A DNA stretch of 64,000 nt from Paenibacillus jilunlii (GTDB lineage Bacteria; Bacillota; Bacilli; Paenibacillales; Paenibacillaceae): contig NZ_FNGM01000006.1 of the NCBI RefSeq assembly GCF_900102965.1, positions 62,001-126,000 of the forward strand. Reading direction: 5' to 3'. Below are positions 18,592 to 27,881 of the stretch, piece after piece. The first letter of the stretch is position 1. Each line of letters opens with the position of its first letter. Under the pieces are notes generated by a model. It searched no databases. It saw nothing but the letters and a program-made list of their open reading frames with translations, and was not told the DNA's origin. A program made the position numbers and the translations under genes.

Positions 18592-20079
18592 TTATGCCTT
18601 GGCTGAGAAACTTCCACCTTGCGAACGGTTATCCTGCTGCGTGCCGGCAACCCATTCTTTCCATTCGCCATTCAGCTCAGCGGCAAGTACCGCATCACTG
18701 ATCTCCTCCGTGCGTTCTTTGGATCGTCTTTCCTGCTGCTGACTGCCGGAACCGGCTCCACGCCCCTGCTGGCTGCCATTATATTGGGACTGCAGCGGTG
18801 TATTGTTTTGGGTAACCTCCAGTTTTTCAACCTGAAGGCCCTGATGCTGCAATGCTGATCTGAGCTGGCTCATCTGCTGTTCCAGCATATCTTTGGCTCC
18901 GGCATGCTCCGTTAAGAACTGGGCAACCAAATGGCCGTTTTGCATTGTGATTTTAACATCCACTTGCCCCAGATTCTCTGGGAACAATGTAATTGTTGCC
19001 TCAGCCACTCCGCCTTTTTTGACAATCTCCAGCTTGCCTGTAATAAACGAAGTCATCTCATTAGCGAACTGATGTACAGGAACCGGCGGTGTCTCTGCCT
19101 TAAGCGGTGCAGTAATTCCTCCTCTTAATGACAGCTGCCCGGCAGTTACGACTTCATGGCTCTCTTCGGAAGGTTTTGCCCCGGCCAAGACTTCAGTTTC
19201 CGCTCCATTCTCAGAAGCATCTGTTGGTAAAGCCGCCTTAGCCTGTGGTGCAGCAATTAGATCTGCCGAATCATCTGCCGTTACTGTTGCAGTTGGGACC
19301 GCTGCTCTATTCTCAGCGGGTGCTGCAGTAGCAGGGCTGGTGCGGATGTCTGTATGGACTGGAGTTTTTGCTTTTACATCCACATTGGAATCCGTTTCGG
19401 ACACTGGCTTCAACACTACTGGTGTAGCGTCAGTGCTGGCAGCCGGTTTTGCCTTAGCTTTATTGTCAGGAACCAACGTATCAGCCAGAATCGCTGTAAA
19501 ATTATTCAACAGGGTAATTCCCGCTGAAGATGTTTGTTCATTCCCCTCTGCGGCGGCTTGCTGAATCAGGCTCACCAGACTGTTAAGCTCGTCCTGGACG
19601 GCAAAGCGCAGCGTCTCCGGGTTCTGTGCAAGTGGAGATAGCGTCTCAGCAGAGGCACTTCCTGCTTCGGCGGTTCCCTCAGTTGGAGCGCTTCCCGATA
19701 ATAGAGCCGATACCTGGAGCAGCCATCCTTGAAGTGCAGCTATCAGAGCAGGTTCACTGCTAATGTCTTCATCCAGCTTCTCCACATCTTCCGTAAGTCC
19801 CTGCAGCAGCTCGGCGCTTTTGGCTGTATCACCGGTGCCTGTGTCTTCACCAGCTGCTTGTACGGCGTTCATAAGGCCTTGCAGCAGTGAAGCCAAATTC
19901 CCCAGTACCGCCGGCGCTGCCGTTTCTGTGGCCTGTACTGCGCCCATACTCTGAACAAGAGTCTGGGCAAAAGGTGCGGCCGATGCTGTTCCAGCAGCTG
20001 TACCCGCGCTTGCAGAAGTTGATGTCCCTGTGACAGCAGTTTTATTTCCGCCACTCATTGATTGAAGGACTAAACTCAT
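18592..20079 (-). CDS. fliK: Flagellar hook-length control protein FliK
   Basis: FliK measures hook length and triggers the FlhB specificity switch. The 495-residue protein has a long low-complexity Ala/Thr/Ser-rich N-terminal part and a conserved C-terminal domain (about residues 335-420) with the FliK pattern LFPENLGQVDVKITMQNGHLVAQF. Position between the motE-like gene and flgD is standard. A second FliK-like protein is encoded at 42030-44186. Confidence 0.92.
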   Translation of the reverse strand: MSLVLQSMSGGNKTAVTGTSTSASAGTAAGTASAAPFAQTLVQSMGAVQATETAAPAVLGNLASLLQGLMNAVQAAGEDTGTGDTAKSAELLQGLTEDVEKLDEDISSEPALIAALQGWLLQVSALLSGSAPTEGTAEAGSASAETLSPLAQNPETLRFAVQDELNSLVSLIQQAAAEGNEQTSSAGITLLNNFTAILADTLVPDNKAKAKPAASTDATPVVLKPVSETDSNVDVKAKTPVHTDIRTSPATAAPAENRAAVPTATVTADDSADLIAAPQAKAALPTDASENGAETEVLAGAKPSEESHEVVTAGQLSLRGGITAPLKAETPPVPVHQFANEMTSFITGKLEIVKKGGVAEATITLFPENLGQVDVKITMQNGHLVAQFLTEHAGAKDMLEQQMSQLRSALQHQGLQVEKLEVTQNNTPLQSQYNGSQQGRGAGSGSQQQERRSKERTEEISDAVLAAELNGEWKEWVAGTQQDNRSQGGSFSAKA

Positions 20080-20100
20080 TTTTTCACCTCCTCTCCAGTG

Positions 20101-21042
20101 TTATTTACCGCCCATCAGCCGATTTACAACCTTAGCTGTCTGGGCACTGTCATTCTTGGTCATCTCCCCCAGAATTGAAGAGCGGACAGTGTCACTAACC
20201 GTATTAAGAATCGTGATCACTTTGTCCGGACTGATCTTGTACATTGACCCCAGCAGGGTTGCCGCATCAGCAGCAGGCATGCTGGTGAATGTCTGGTTCA
20301 GCTTCTCTTTATCCAGGTTATTAGTTGCTGTGGTTTTTGTTGAAGCTCCCGCATCCTGCTTCAGCCTGGATTGAAGGGCTGCAATAGCCATATCGGTTGA
20401 ATTTGTAGTTTCTTTTAGCTTAATGGAGACATCTGCAGCTTTTTTGGGGTCCATTTTTTCTAAAATAGCTGTTTTGCTGGCATTATTCATCACACTAAAG
20501 ATTTGCACCATTTCATCTGTGGTCAAATTCTCCATGATTGGCGCAGCTTTGGAGGCCTTCATCCCTGCATACAGCTTGGCCAGCTCTTTCACCTGCTTCA
20601 CATAGGGATCTTCCGTCTCGTCTGTACCTGCTTCTGCAGCCGCAGCTTCTTCCTTCATACCGTCAATCTGCTTCTGCAGCGCTTCAGCTTTGGTGGCCTG
20701 AGCCGCAGTATCTTCATTCGCCTTCTTAAGCTGCTCGCTTTGTGCCGTCAGCTGAGACTTAAGCTCCTTGATCGTCTTATCAGAGCTTGCTGCCTGCTCT
20801 TCAGCCTGCTGCTGCGGGTCGGCTGCTTCATCAGCAGATTGCGGCGGGTCAGGCACCCACTTCTCCACAACCGGAATCTTGTTCGCAATGGCCAGAACGT
20901 TGTTCCGGATATCCATATTAAACAGAGTTAACAATACCCCAAGCAGGACAAGCGTAAAGATGATCGGTATCATCAAAAATAAAAACCGTTCAAATTTACT
21001 AGCTGACCCTTCAGTTTCAAATTCCATATCATTGTTAGCCAC
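20101..21042 (-). CDS. MotE/YlxF family flagellar membrane protein
   Basis: A 313-residue protein with one membrane helix (about residues 20-42), a predicted coiled coil rich in Lys, Gln and Ala (about 75-140), and a C-terminal region resembling the MgtE N-terminal domain (KLYAGMKASKAAPIMENL ... LLGSMYKISPDKVITIL). This matches YlxF/MotE-type proteins encoded between fliJ and fliK. The proposed role in export or stator function is not settled. Somewhat longer than the B. subtilis version. Confidence 0.82.
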   Translation of the reverse strand: MANNDMEFETEGSASKFERFLFLMIPIIFTLVLLGVLLTLFNMDIRNNVLAIANKIPVVEKWVPDPPQSADEAADPQQQAEEQAASSDKTIKELKSQLTAQSEQLKKANEDTAAQATKAEALQKQIDGMKEEAAAAEAGTDETEDPYVKQVKELAKLYAGMKASKAAPIMENLTTDEMVQIFSVMNNASKTAILEKMDPKKAADVSIKLKETTNSTDMAIAALQSRLKQDAGASTKTTATNNLDKEKLNQTFTSMPAADAATLLGSMYKISPDKVITILNTVSDTVRSSILGEMTKNDSAQTAKVVNRLMGGK

Positions 21043-21060
21043 TAGCGGAAACCTCCTGGG

Positions 21061-21504
21061 TTAGAGGGATTTCATCGCGAAGCGGACGGTAGCCATCTCA
21101 TCCAGTTCGTTTTGTTCCCGTAAAATCATACTTTGCTGAAAAGCGGTCTGGGCTTTGTCTTTAGCCTTCAGCCACACCTTCTCATCCAGCACTTTCGTGC
21201 TGAGGTGATCCTGCTTATGCCGGACTTCAATATGTGCACGGCTGATATCCGAGTGCTTGCGTGCAATGCAGTGGTCCAGATAATCGACGTAATCCTGCAT
21301 CTCACGCAGCTTGGACATCGGTGTTTTTTGTTCAGCCGCATGCTGCAGTGCCAGCATCAGCCCGCGGCGTTGCTCCAACAAGTCCTCAAGACATTTTTCC
21401 TGGGCCTGAAGTTCTCCGAGGGCGCTTGAGAGCATCCACTCTGCCTGTGTTTTTTCATTTGCTTTCAAGTCCACGACTTTTTGAAAAGTGTAATGAAATC
21501 TCAT
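21061..21504 (-). CDS. fliJ: Flagellar export protein FliJ
   Basis: FliJ is the coiled-coil stalk of the flagellar export ATPase. The 147-residue protein is almost wholly helical and charged, beginning MRFHYTFQKVVDLKANEK. ATG 21502-21504 was preferred (AAGGAG 10 bases upstream); a TTG at 21510 directly after the fliI stop is an alternative start. It follows fliI with a 6-base gap. Confidence 0.9.
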   Translation of the reverse strand: MRFHYTFQKVVDLKANEKTQAEWMLSSALGELQAQEKCLEDLLEQRRGLMLALQHAAEQKTPMSKLREMQDYVDYLDHCIARKHSDISRAHIEVRHKQDHLSTKVLDEKVWLKAKDKAQTAFQQSMILREQNELDEMATVRFAMKSL

Positions 21505-21510
21505 GATCAA

Positions 21511-22824
21511 TCAACTCCTTGAGAACTGGGAAATTAAAGACTCTTGGACCTCGGCCAGCGTGACCTTTTCGTTTACCTTCTGCTTGGTGAAATTCCATAT
21601 GCTGTCAATATAATGCATAGACTCATCGATCTGGGCATTGGAGCCTCTTTGGTAAGCGCCGATGTTGATCAGATCTTCCGAATCCTTGTATACAGCCATG
21701 AGCCGCTTCACATTCTCAGCCGCAGCGATTTGTTCCTCTGGAGCAATATCCTTCATGACGCGGCTGATGCTGGAGAGAACATCGATGGCTGGAAAATGAC
21801 CCTTATTGGCAATATTCCGGTTCAGCACAATATGTCCATCCAGGATTCCGCGTACTGCGTCAGCAATAGGCTCATTCATATCGTCACCGTCCACAAGCAC
21901 TGTGTAAAAAGCGGTAATCGATCCGGTAGGTCCGGTTCCGGCCCTCTCAAGCAGCTTCGGAAGGCTGGCGAACACCGAGGGAGTGTACCCTCTCATTGCC
22001 GGCGGTTCTCCAACCGCCAGTCCCACCTCACGCTGCGCCATTGCATAACGGGTAACTGAATCCATCATCAGCATGACATTCAAGCCCCGGTCACGAAAAT
22101 ATTCGGCAATCGTTGTGGCAATGAGTGCGCCTTTAATGCGGATAAGCGCCGGCTGGTCAGAGGTGGCAACTACAACGACTGACCGTTGCAGTCCTTCCGG
22201 ACCGAGGTCGCGTTCAATAAAGTCCAGCACCTCTCTGCCCCGTTCACCAATTAAGGCAATGACATTCACATCTGCAGAAGTATTGCGGGCGATCATGCCC
22301 ATCAATGTGCTCTTACCGACCCCTGATCCGGCAAATATGCCCACACGCTGGCCTTTGCCAATGGTGAGTAATCCGTCGATGGCTCTGACTCCGATACTGA
22401 TCGGCTCATGCACCCTGGGGCGGTTCAGCGGATTGGATGGAATGTTGAACGTTGAACTGTGCGGCATACGCGCCGGAATGAGCGAGCCATCAAGCGGCTG
22501 TCCCAGCCCGTCAAGAACTTTGCCGAGCAGCTCTGAGCCAACCTGTACACTAAGAGGCTTGCCTGTACCCACAACATCACAGCCCGGTCCTATGGCTTGC
22601 AGCTCGCCTAACGGCATCAGCAGCACCTTGTTGTCGCGAAAGCCTACAACTTCAGCCTGCAGCGGCTTGTTGCCTTTGGACGGATAGATATAGCATACAT
22701 CACCGATACTCGCGTCCGGTCCTTCCGACTCTACCATCAGCCCGATCACCTGAGTAACTTTGCCATTAATTCTGACTGGGTCAAAATTCCGCAGCTGCTC
22801 CTTATACCGTCCGCTGTCAAGCAT
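21511..22824 (-). CDS. fliI: Flagellar export ATPase FliI
   Basis: FliI is the F1-beta-like hexameric ATPase that drives flagellar protein export. Walker A GSGVGKSTLMG and Walker B LMMDSVTRYA are present, as is the family segment GSELLGKVLDGLGQPLDG. The ATG at 22822-22824 was chosen: a GGGGA ribosome binding site lies 5 bases upstream, the start overlaps the end of fliH by 8 bases, and 437 residues matches the family. ATGs at 22836 and 22848 remain possible. Confidence 0.94.
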   Translation of the reverse strand: MLDSGRYKEQLRNFDPVRINGKVTQVIGLMVESEGPDASIGDVCYIYPSKGNKPLQAEVVGFRDNKVLLMPLGELQAIGPGCDVVGTGKPLSVQVGSELLGKVLDGLGQPLDGSLIPARMPHSSTFNIPSNPLNRPRVHEPISIGVRAIDGLLTIGKGQRVGIFAGSGVGKSTLMGMIARNTSADVNVIALIGERGREVLDFIERDLGPEGLQRSVVVVATSDQPALIRIKGALIATTIAEYFRDRGLNVMLMMDSVTRYAMAQREVGLAVGEPPAMRGYTPSVFASLPKLLERAGTGPTGSITAFYTVLVDGDDMNEPIADAVRGILDGHIVLNRNIANKGHFPAIDVLSSISRVMKDIAPEEQIAAAENVKRLMAVYKDSEDLINIGAYQRGSNAQIDESMHYIDSIWNFTKQKVNEKVTLAEVQESLISQFSRS

Positions 22825-23668
22825 CGTCTTCCCCATTTCTGTTCTCATCGGTATCCAGTGCTATCCGGATCAGCTCTTTTTTGATTTCAGCGAGCTGTGT
22901 ATCAATTCGCGCATCAATGCTTCCAAAAGAAGAACGGATGACGCAGCCGTGGTCCCTTACAGTTGAGTCAGGCAGAATTTGCAGTTCCGCCTGTGAATCC
23001 ACTGCCAGTGCCAGTTCTTCCCTGGCCGCATTGACAAAGGAGAACTGTGCCGGGGACACACATAACGAAATCAGTCCCTGTTCGCGTTTACGGGCAAGAT
23101 TCTTGCGAATCAGATCCATGGCAAATTGCGGCTCCACGGTCAGCTGCTTGTCCACAATTTTCTCGGCAATATCACAGCTAAGCTCTACCAGAAAAGGCTC
23201 AGCCTCTTGAATAATAACTTCTTTGGCCCGGTAAGCCTCCTGGAGAACCTGTCTTGCTTCCTCCATCATTTCGGCCATTTTCTGCGCCATTTCCAGTTCA
23301 GCCTGTGCCTGCCCTTCCTGGTATCCCTGTTGATAGGCTTCTGACTTGACGGCCTCGACAAGATGCTCATCCTGTTCCCTGCGCTGCCGCCACCACTCTT
23401 CTGCCTCTGTCCGTGCCGATTCTACAATATTCTCAGCTTCCTGTGCCGCGTCTCGGACCTGTCCTTCGGCAAACTCCTGTGCATCCTTCAGCATTTGCTT
23501 GCGGGCCTGTTCCGCCTCTTCCTTGGCAGAATCCTGAATATGCACCTCGCCTGCCGCTTCATCCGAAGCAATCGACTCCTCGGTCAGGCCTGCATACTGC
23601 CTGGCTTGTTCCAGCCGTTTGAGAACATCAACCGGAACATACTGTGAATGTTTGATCAGCCTAGACAA
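22817..23668 (-). CDS. fliH: Flagellar assembly protein FliH
   Basis: FliH binds and regulates FliI. The protein has a long central coiled coil with many Glu, Gln and Ala residues (about 40-150), then a globular C-terminal domain (LSCDIAEKIVDKQL ... RDHGCVIRSSFGSIDARID) shared with ATPase stator subunits. Start assigned to the TTG at 23666-23668, 9 bases after GGAGGAG, giving 283 residues and an 8-base overlap with fliG. An upstream GTG at 23689 is less likely because it lies before the ribosome binding site. Confidence 0.88.
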   Translation of the reverse strand: MSRLIKHSQYVPVDVLKRLEQARQYAGLTEESIASDEAAGEVHIQDSAKEEAEQARKQMLKDAQEFAEGQVRDAAQEAENIVESARTEAEEWWRQRREQDEHLVEAVKSEAYQQGYQEGQAQAELEMAQKMAEMMEEARQVLQEAYRAKEVIIQEAEPFLVELSCDIAEKIVDKQLTVEPQFAMDLIRKNLARKREQGLISLCVSPAQFSFVNAAREELALAVDSQAELQILPDSTVRDHGCVIRSSFGSIDARIDTQLAEIKKELIRIALDTDENRNGEDDA

Positions 23669-24677
23669 TGATGTCATCTCCTCCGCCACGGGCGATGATT
23701 ATTTCACCTGACTCTTCGAGTCTGCGGATCGTTCCTACGATGCGTGTCTGAGCTTCCTCGACATCACGCAGCCGTACCGGACCCATATATTCCATTTCTT
23801 CGCGGAAGGTTTCGGCCATCCGCTTCGACATGTTGCGGAAAATAACGTCCCGCACTTCCTCGCTGGCCACCTTGAGCGCCAGCTGCAAATCGGCATTTTC
23901 GATATCGCGGATAATCCGCTGGATCGAACGGTTGTCCACGTTGACGATATCCTCGAAGACAAACATCCGCTTTTTGATTTCTTCAGCAAGTTCCGGATCC
24001 TGAATTTCCAGGGAATCCAGAATCGTGCGCTCCGTACCACGGTCAACACCGTTCAGAATCTGCACAATTGATTCGATACCGCCGGCATTCGTGTAATCCT
24101 GAGTTACTGTAGCAGAGAGCTTCTGCTCCAGCACCCGCTCAATTTGAGTAACGACCTCCGGTGAGGTGCTGTCCATAATTGCAATTCTTCTGGCTACCTC
24201 AGCCTGCTTCTCCTGTGGTAGCGAGGACAGAATGGATGCCGCCTGTTCAAATTGCAGATAAGACAAGACCAGCGCTATGGTCTGTACATTTTCATTCTGG
24301 ATAAAGTTCAAAATCTGATTAGGATCAGCCTTCCGGGCAAAATCGAATGGCCGTACCTGCAATGTTGCCGTCAGGCGGTTGATGACCTCCATCGCCTTGC
24401 TTGAACCAAGCGCTTTCTCCAGAATTTCCTTGGCGTAATTGATACCGCCTTGTGAGATGTATTCCTGCGCGAGGCAAATTTGGTGAAATTCAGCCATAAT
24501 GGACTCTTTTTCCGCACTGTCTACCTTACGGACATTGGCGATTTCCAGAGTCAGCTGTTCAATCTCCTCGTCCCTCAGATGTTTGAATATTTGCGCCGAT
24601 ACCTCGGGCCCTAGTGTGATTAGCAGGATAGCCGCTTTTTGACGGCCGCTAAGCGCCTGCTGAGTGGCTTTTGCCAT
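23661..24677 (-). CDS. fliG: Flagellar motor switch protein FliG
   Basis: FliG transmits torque between stator and C-ring and joins the ring to FliF. The 338-residue sequence has the N-terminal domain (AAILLITLGPEVSAQIFKHL), the middle domain with the EHPQ-like region, and the C-terminal torque helix region with charged residues (FVFEDIVNVDNRSIQRIIRD). Start at ATG 24675-24677 with GAGGTG 5 bases upstream; length equals B. subtilis FliG. Confidence 0.95.
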   Translation of the reverse strand: MAKATQQALSGRQKAAILLITLGPEVSAQIFKHLRDEEIEQLTLEIANVRKVDSAEKESIMAEFHQICLAQEYISQGGINYAKEILEKALGSSKAMEVINRLTATLQVRPFDFARKADPNQILNFIQNENVQTIALVLSYLQFEQAASILSSLPQEKQAEVARRIAIMDSTSPEVVTQIERVLEQKLSATVTQDYTNAGGIESIVQILNGVDRGTERTILDSLEIQDPELAEEIKKRMFVFEDIVNVDNRSIQRIIRDIENADLQLALKVASEEVRDVIFRNMSKRMAETFREEMEYMGPVRLRDVEEAQTRIVGTIRRLEESGEIIIARGGGDDIIV

Positions 24678-24681
24678 TAGT

Positions 24682-26268
24682 TCACCTCTGTTCATCTGCT
24701 AGCCAAGTACGCAGCAGATTTACGAATTCATCCGGCTTCTTCTTGGCCAGACTTTCCAGTTGCTTGCGAACCTGACTTTCGTTCGTCATGCTATCCATAT
24801 TAATGGACGGGAACTCTGTAGGAACCTGAAGCGGAATATCTTCTTCCACCTCTTCTTCCTGCTTCTTGCGGCTGCGGTAGATCATGTAGCCGACGCCTGC
24901 GCCAACCAGCAAAGCAGCAGCAGCAATTGCCCAGATCATCCACGTTGCAAGCCCGCCTGAAGCTGCATTGGCATCCGTACTTCCAAATTGTTGGGAGTAT
25001 ACCGAAACTTTTTTGGCTAAATCTGCGTCTGTATAAGAGACACCTGAATCCGCCAGAGAAGCACGTACGATATTCACCAAAATGTTCTGAATTGCTGCTG
25101 ATGTAGTATCATCCAAACTATTTTGTCCGGTAGGTGGTTCAACAGCAACGTTTATGGTTAAATCTTTAACAGAGTAAGGACTTGCAATAATATCTTTAGT
25201 GATATGGTTCACTTCAAAGTTTCTTGTCTCCGAAGACTCCTCAGATGAAGAAGTTCCCGAGCCTGTATCCGATGGATAACCCGCAACATCTTGCGAGCCT
25301 GTACCTGCAACTCCTCCGGTAGTGTTTCCCTGACCTGAATAGGTATTGCTGATAATCTGCGAGCTGATCTCAATCCCTTTCATATTTTCCGCATCTACCG
25401 GTGTGACCAGCTTCTCCTGGCGATTCTCCTTGTCAAAATTCAACTGTGAGAAGACCAGAACGTCCACTTTATCCGGACCTGTGAGTGTACTGAGGAATTG
25501 TTTTACATTCTTTTTAACTTCCTCCTCAAATTTCTTTTTGAGGGCAAAGTTTTCTTCGACCTGGCTGGAAACTCCCGCCTGCCCGCCCTTGGCCGTCGGC
25601 ATTAATTCGATTTCATTATTGGCAATCGTAATGTTGTCGATCGGCAGATTCGGAACTGCGGTCTTCACTAGGTTGAAATAACCGTCAATATTGTCTTGAG
25701 TAGGTCTAAAGCCAGGGTCGAAGCTAAGTACCACTGATGCTGATGCCTGCTCCTGATTCTCTTGTGAGGCAAATACGGTTTCCTTAGGCAGATTGATCAG
25801 GACCTTGGCATCCTTGATCCCCTGCATACGTCTCATAAGCTGCTCTACTTCACCATTCAATGCATTGTTATATTTAACATTGAATTCGCTGTCTGTAGTG
25901 CCGATCATCGATGAGGACTCGTCGAAGACCTTATAACCGATGGAACCGCCTTGTACAATTCCCTGCGAACCAATGTCCACTTTGACGCGGGCTGCATCCG
26001 TACTTGGCACGGAGATACTTTTGCCATCAGGACTCAAGCGGTAAGAAACTCCGGCAGAATCCAGATACTTCATTACACCGGCCGAATCAGTACTGTCCAA
26101 ATCCTGAAAAGCCACTTCGTATTCTGTTTTTGATAATTGCATCGTTAAGACCACGATTATGATTATGATGATAAACAAGGTAGAGAAGAATAGTATTTTC
26201 TGTTTACCGCTGAATCTGTTCCAATACTGGGTTATCTTTTCCCGGTACTGGGCAAATCTTTCATTCAC
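24682..26268 (-). CDS. fliF: Flagellar MS-ring protein FliF
   Basis: FliF builds the MS-ring in the cytoplasmic membrane. The 528-residue protein has two membrane helices (about residues 27-48 and 440-460) flanking the large periplasmic-type ring domain with YscJ/FliF motifs (KDAKVLINLPKETVF). The C-terminal cytoplasmic tail ends in the FliG-binding region. GTG start with GGGGTG 5 bases upstream. The stop is 4 bases before the fliG start. Confidence 0.95.
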   Translation of the reverse strand: MNERFAQYREKITQYWNRFSGKQKILFFSTLFIIIIIIVVLTMQLSKTEYEVAFQDLDSTDSAGVMKYLDSAGVSYRLSPDGKSISVPSTDAARVKVDIGSQGIVQGGSIGYKVFDESSSMIGTTDSEFNVKYNNALNGEVEQLMRRMQGIKDAKVLINLPKETVFASQENQEQASASVVLSFDPGFRPTQDNIDGYFNLVKTAVPNLPIDNITIANNEIELMPTAKGGQAGVSSQVEENFALKKKFEEEVKKNVKQFLSTLTGPDKVDVLVFSQLNFDKENRQEKLVTPVDAENMKGIEISSQIISNTYSGQGNTTGGVAGTGSQDVAGYPSDTGSGTSSSEESSETRNFEVNHITKDIIASPYSVKDLTINVAVEPPTGQNSLDDTTSAAIQNILVNIVRASLADSGVSYTDADLAKKVSVYSQQFGSTDANAASGGLATWMIWAIAAAALLVGAGVGYMIYRSRKKQEEEVEEDIPLQVPTEFPSINMDSMTNESQVRKQLESLAKKKPDEFVNLLRTWLADEQR

Positions 26269-26302
26269 AGTGTCACCCCATCCGAAACTTAGCTAGGATT
26301 AT

Positions 26303-26611
26303 TTAGATTTGAGTTCTCATAATTTCCTGATAGGCTTCTATTACTTTGTTCCGGACTTGTGTAGTCAACTGCAAACTCAGCAACGCCTGTTGGGAAGAAA
26401 TCATAGCTTCATCAATATTGACCTCACCCAGGACGAACTTGTTACTCATATCTTTTGCCTGCTGTTCTTGATTTGCTACCTGATCCAAAGCATTCTGTAA
26501 ATAAGCGCCGAAGCTCTGTCCCGAGCCTTCTGGTGGTAATGACTCAGCGGCTGATGTTTTCATGGCGAGCGGCTTGATAGCCTGCGCTCCAATGCTTAAA
26601 TTCTGTATCAA
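26303..26611 (-). CDS. fliE: Flagellar hook-basal body protein FliE
   Basis: FliE joins the MS-ring to the rod. The 102-residue protein ends with the family pattern VNIDEAMISSQQALLSLQLTTQVRNKVIEAYQEIM. It uses a TTG start with GGGAGGG 6 bases upstream. It sits between flgC and fliF as usual. Confidence 0.94.
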   Translation of the reverse strand: MIQNLSIGAQAIKPLAMKTSAAESLPPEGSGQSFGAYLQNALDQVANQEQQAKDMSNKFVLGEVNIDEAMISSQQALLSLQLTTQVRNKVIEAYQEIMRTQI

Positions 26612-26639
26612 CAGTTTCCCTCCCGGTAGGTTCTAAATT

Positions 26640-27089
26640 TTACCGCCCGATTTCGAGCGCTTTGGTTACCATACCCTTCGATGCATTAAGCATCGTGACA
26701 TTGGCATCATAAGATCTGGACGTAGACAGCATGTCCACCATTTCTTTCGTTATATCCACATTCGGCATATATACATAACCATCAGCGTCCGCATCCGGAT
26801 GACTTGGGTTGTATACAGGCTTCAGAGGAGAAGAATCTTCGATAATCGACTGTACCTTCACACCCTGACTGCCGCCGCTGTTCATCTTGGAATTCAAGAT
26901 GTTGGAGAAGCTGTCGTTCTGGTTAGTTTCCAGTACAACCAATTTCCGCCGGTAAGGTACTGCCTTGCCATCAACCACTGAAGCTCTTGTTGTCTCTGCA
27001 TTGGCAATATTGGAGGAAATCACGTCCATTCTCAGCCGCTGGGCGGTTAATGCTGAAGCACTAATCCCAAAACTGCTGCCAAAATTCAT
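26640..27089 (-). CDS. flgC: Flagellar basal-body rod protein FlgC
   Basis: A 149-residue proximal rod protein. The N-terminus FGISASALTAQRLRMDVISSNIANAET carries the rod-hook motif and the C-terminus (VDMLSTSRSYDANVTMLNASKGMVTKALEIGR-like) pairs with it in the coiled-coil core. 6 bases separate it from flgB. Confidence 0.95.
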   Translation of the reverse strand: MNFGSSFGISASALTAQRLRMDVISSNIANAETTRASVVDGKAVPYRRKLVVLETNQNDSFSNILNSKMNSGGSQGVKVQSIIEDSSPLKPVYNPSHPDADADGYVYMPNVDITKEMVDMLSTSRSYDANVTMLNASKGMVTKALEIGR

Positions 27090-27095
27090 TGTTTG

Positions 27096-27503
27096 CTACC
27101 TCCCTTCAACTGCTGTTCGCATCATTCTGATCTGGCTGTTCACTTGCTCTACATATGAATTGTACCTGAGCTGATTCTCTGCGCTTAACGCCTGCTCCCG
27201 GTCCATATCCACATTATTGTCGTTATTGTTCATAGAAGTTGTTTCATCGGTACTGACTGTTGCCGTTGGTACAATTGTACCTGTCCCGAATTGGAAGTGC
27301 CGGGAATCTGTCACCTTCGCATTAAGTGTGGACTTAAGACCGTTCTCCTGCTGCTGTAAATAGCTCTCAAAATTAACATCAGAGCGTTTGAAATTCGGAG
27401 TGTCGGCGTTGGCTACGTTATTTGCCAGGACACTTTGTCGTTTGGCGGCGGCATCAAGGCCTCCCTGTAATCTTTGAAAACTGACGCTGTTCAATAAACC
27501 CAA
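27096..27503 (-). CDS. flgB: Flagellar basal-body rod protein FlgB, first gene of the fla/che operon
   Basis: FlgB is a proximal rod subunit. The sequence has LDAAAKRQSVLANNVANADTPNFKR near the N-terminus. The TTG at 27501-27503 is placed 7 bases from AAGGGGG and gives MGLLNSVSFQRLQ, 135 residues; the longer frame from 27521 would translate the ribosome binding site. It is the first gene of the roughly 27-kb operon and is preceded by a 378-base non-coding stretch. Confidence 0.93.
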   Translation of the reverse strand: MGLLNSVSFQRLQGGLDAAAKRQSVLANNVANADTPNFKRSDVNFESYLQQQENGLKSTLNAKVTDSRHFQFGTGTIVPTATVSTDETTSMNNNDNNVDMDREQALSAENQLRYNSYVEQVNSQIRMMRTAVEGR

Positions 27504-27701
27504 TGGAAATCCCCCTTCCAAAGCTTTTGTTCTGAAATGAATTCCACAAACCTCTTAAGAATTCCTGCTTGATTCGACAAAAAAGGATAAAATTCTTCCT
27601 AACTTACCGAATATAGGTCGAAAGATGTCGATGGACGAAATAAATGTCAATCTCACATACATTGATTCTCTTAGAATTTGTATATTATTACAATAAGAAA
27701 T

Positions 27702-27732
27702 AAGCCCTATCTTTTCTGAAAAGAGAGGGCTT
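27702..27732 (-). terminator. Hairpin terminator between hslU and flgB
   Basis: On the minus strand AAGCCCTCTCTTTTC pairs with AAAAGATAGGGCTT with a short loop, followed by ATTTCTTATT. It would end transcription arriving from hslU before the flagellar operon. The stem is near-symmetrical and could work in either direction. Confidence 0.6.
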
Positions 27733-27802
27733 AAAGCATGTTTTTTCAATTTTTTGACATTTTAGTCCCAAATTCTCCGGAAAAATAACATTTTTTAGCA
27801 CG

Positions 27803-27828
27803 AAATCCCCCGGAATGGGGGATTTTTT
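27803..27828. terminator. Hairpin with U-run downstream of hslU
   Basis: AAATCCCCC and GGGGGATTT form a perfect 9-bp stem with a 5-base loop; T residues follow on the + strand and are partly inside the stem on the minus strand. It is a weaker terminator for hslU than the hairpin at 27702-27732. Confidence 0.5.
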
Positions 27829-27881
27829 GTAAAGGACTAATTCCAAATGCCTAAATTTTAATTATTTTGAAACTTGTCGCA

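Larger units (their letters stand above)
27504..27881. other. Intergenic region upstream of the fla/che operon
   Basis: An AT-rich 378-base gap between hslU and flgB with two hairpins (listed separately). On the minus strand a TTGACA-like hexamer occurs (+ strand 27645-27650), but no convincing -10 box lies at normal spacing, so I do not assign a promoter. No tRNA or conserved ORF is seen. In B. subtilis codY occupies this interval; it is not here. Confidence 0.6.

Noticed and set aside
27645-27650. Sigma-A promoter for the fla/che operon based on TTGACA
   Set aside because: No acceptable -10 box at 16-18 bases, so the match may be chance.
27555-27749. 64-codon minus-strand frame upstream of flgB
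   Set aside because: It reads through a terminator hairpin in an AT-rich gap and shows no family features.
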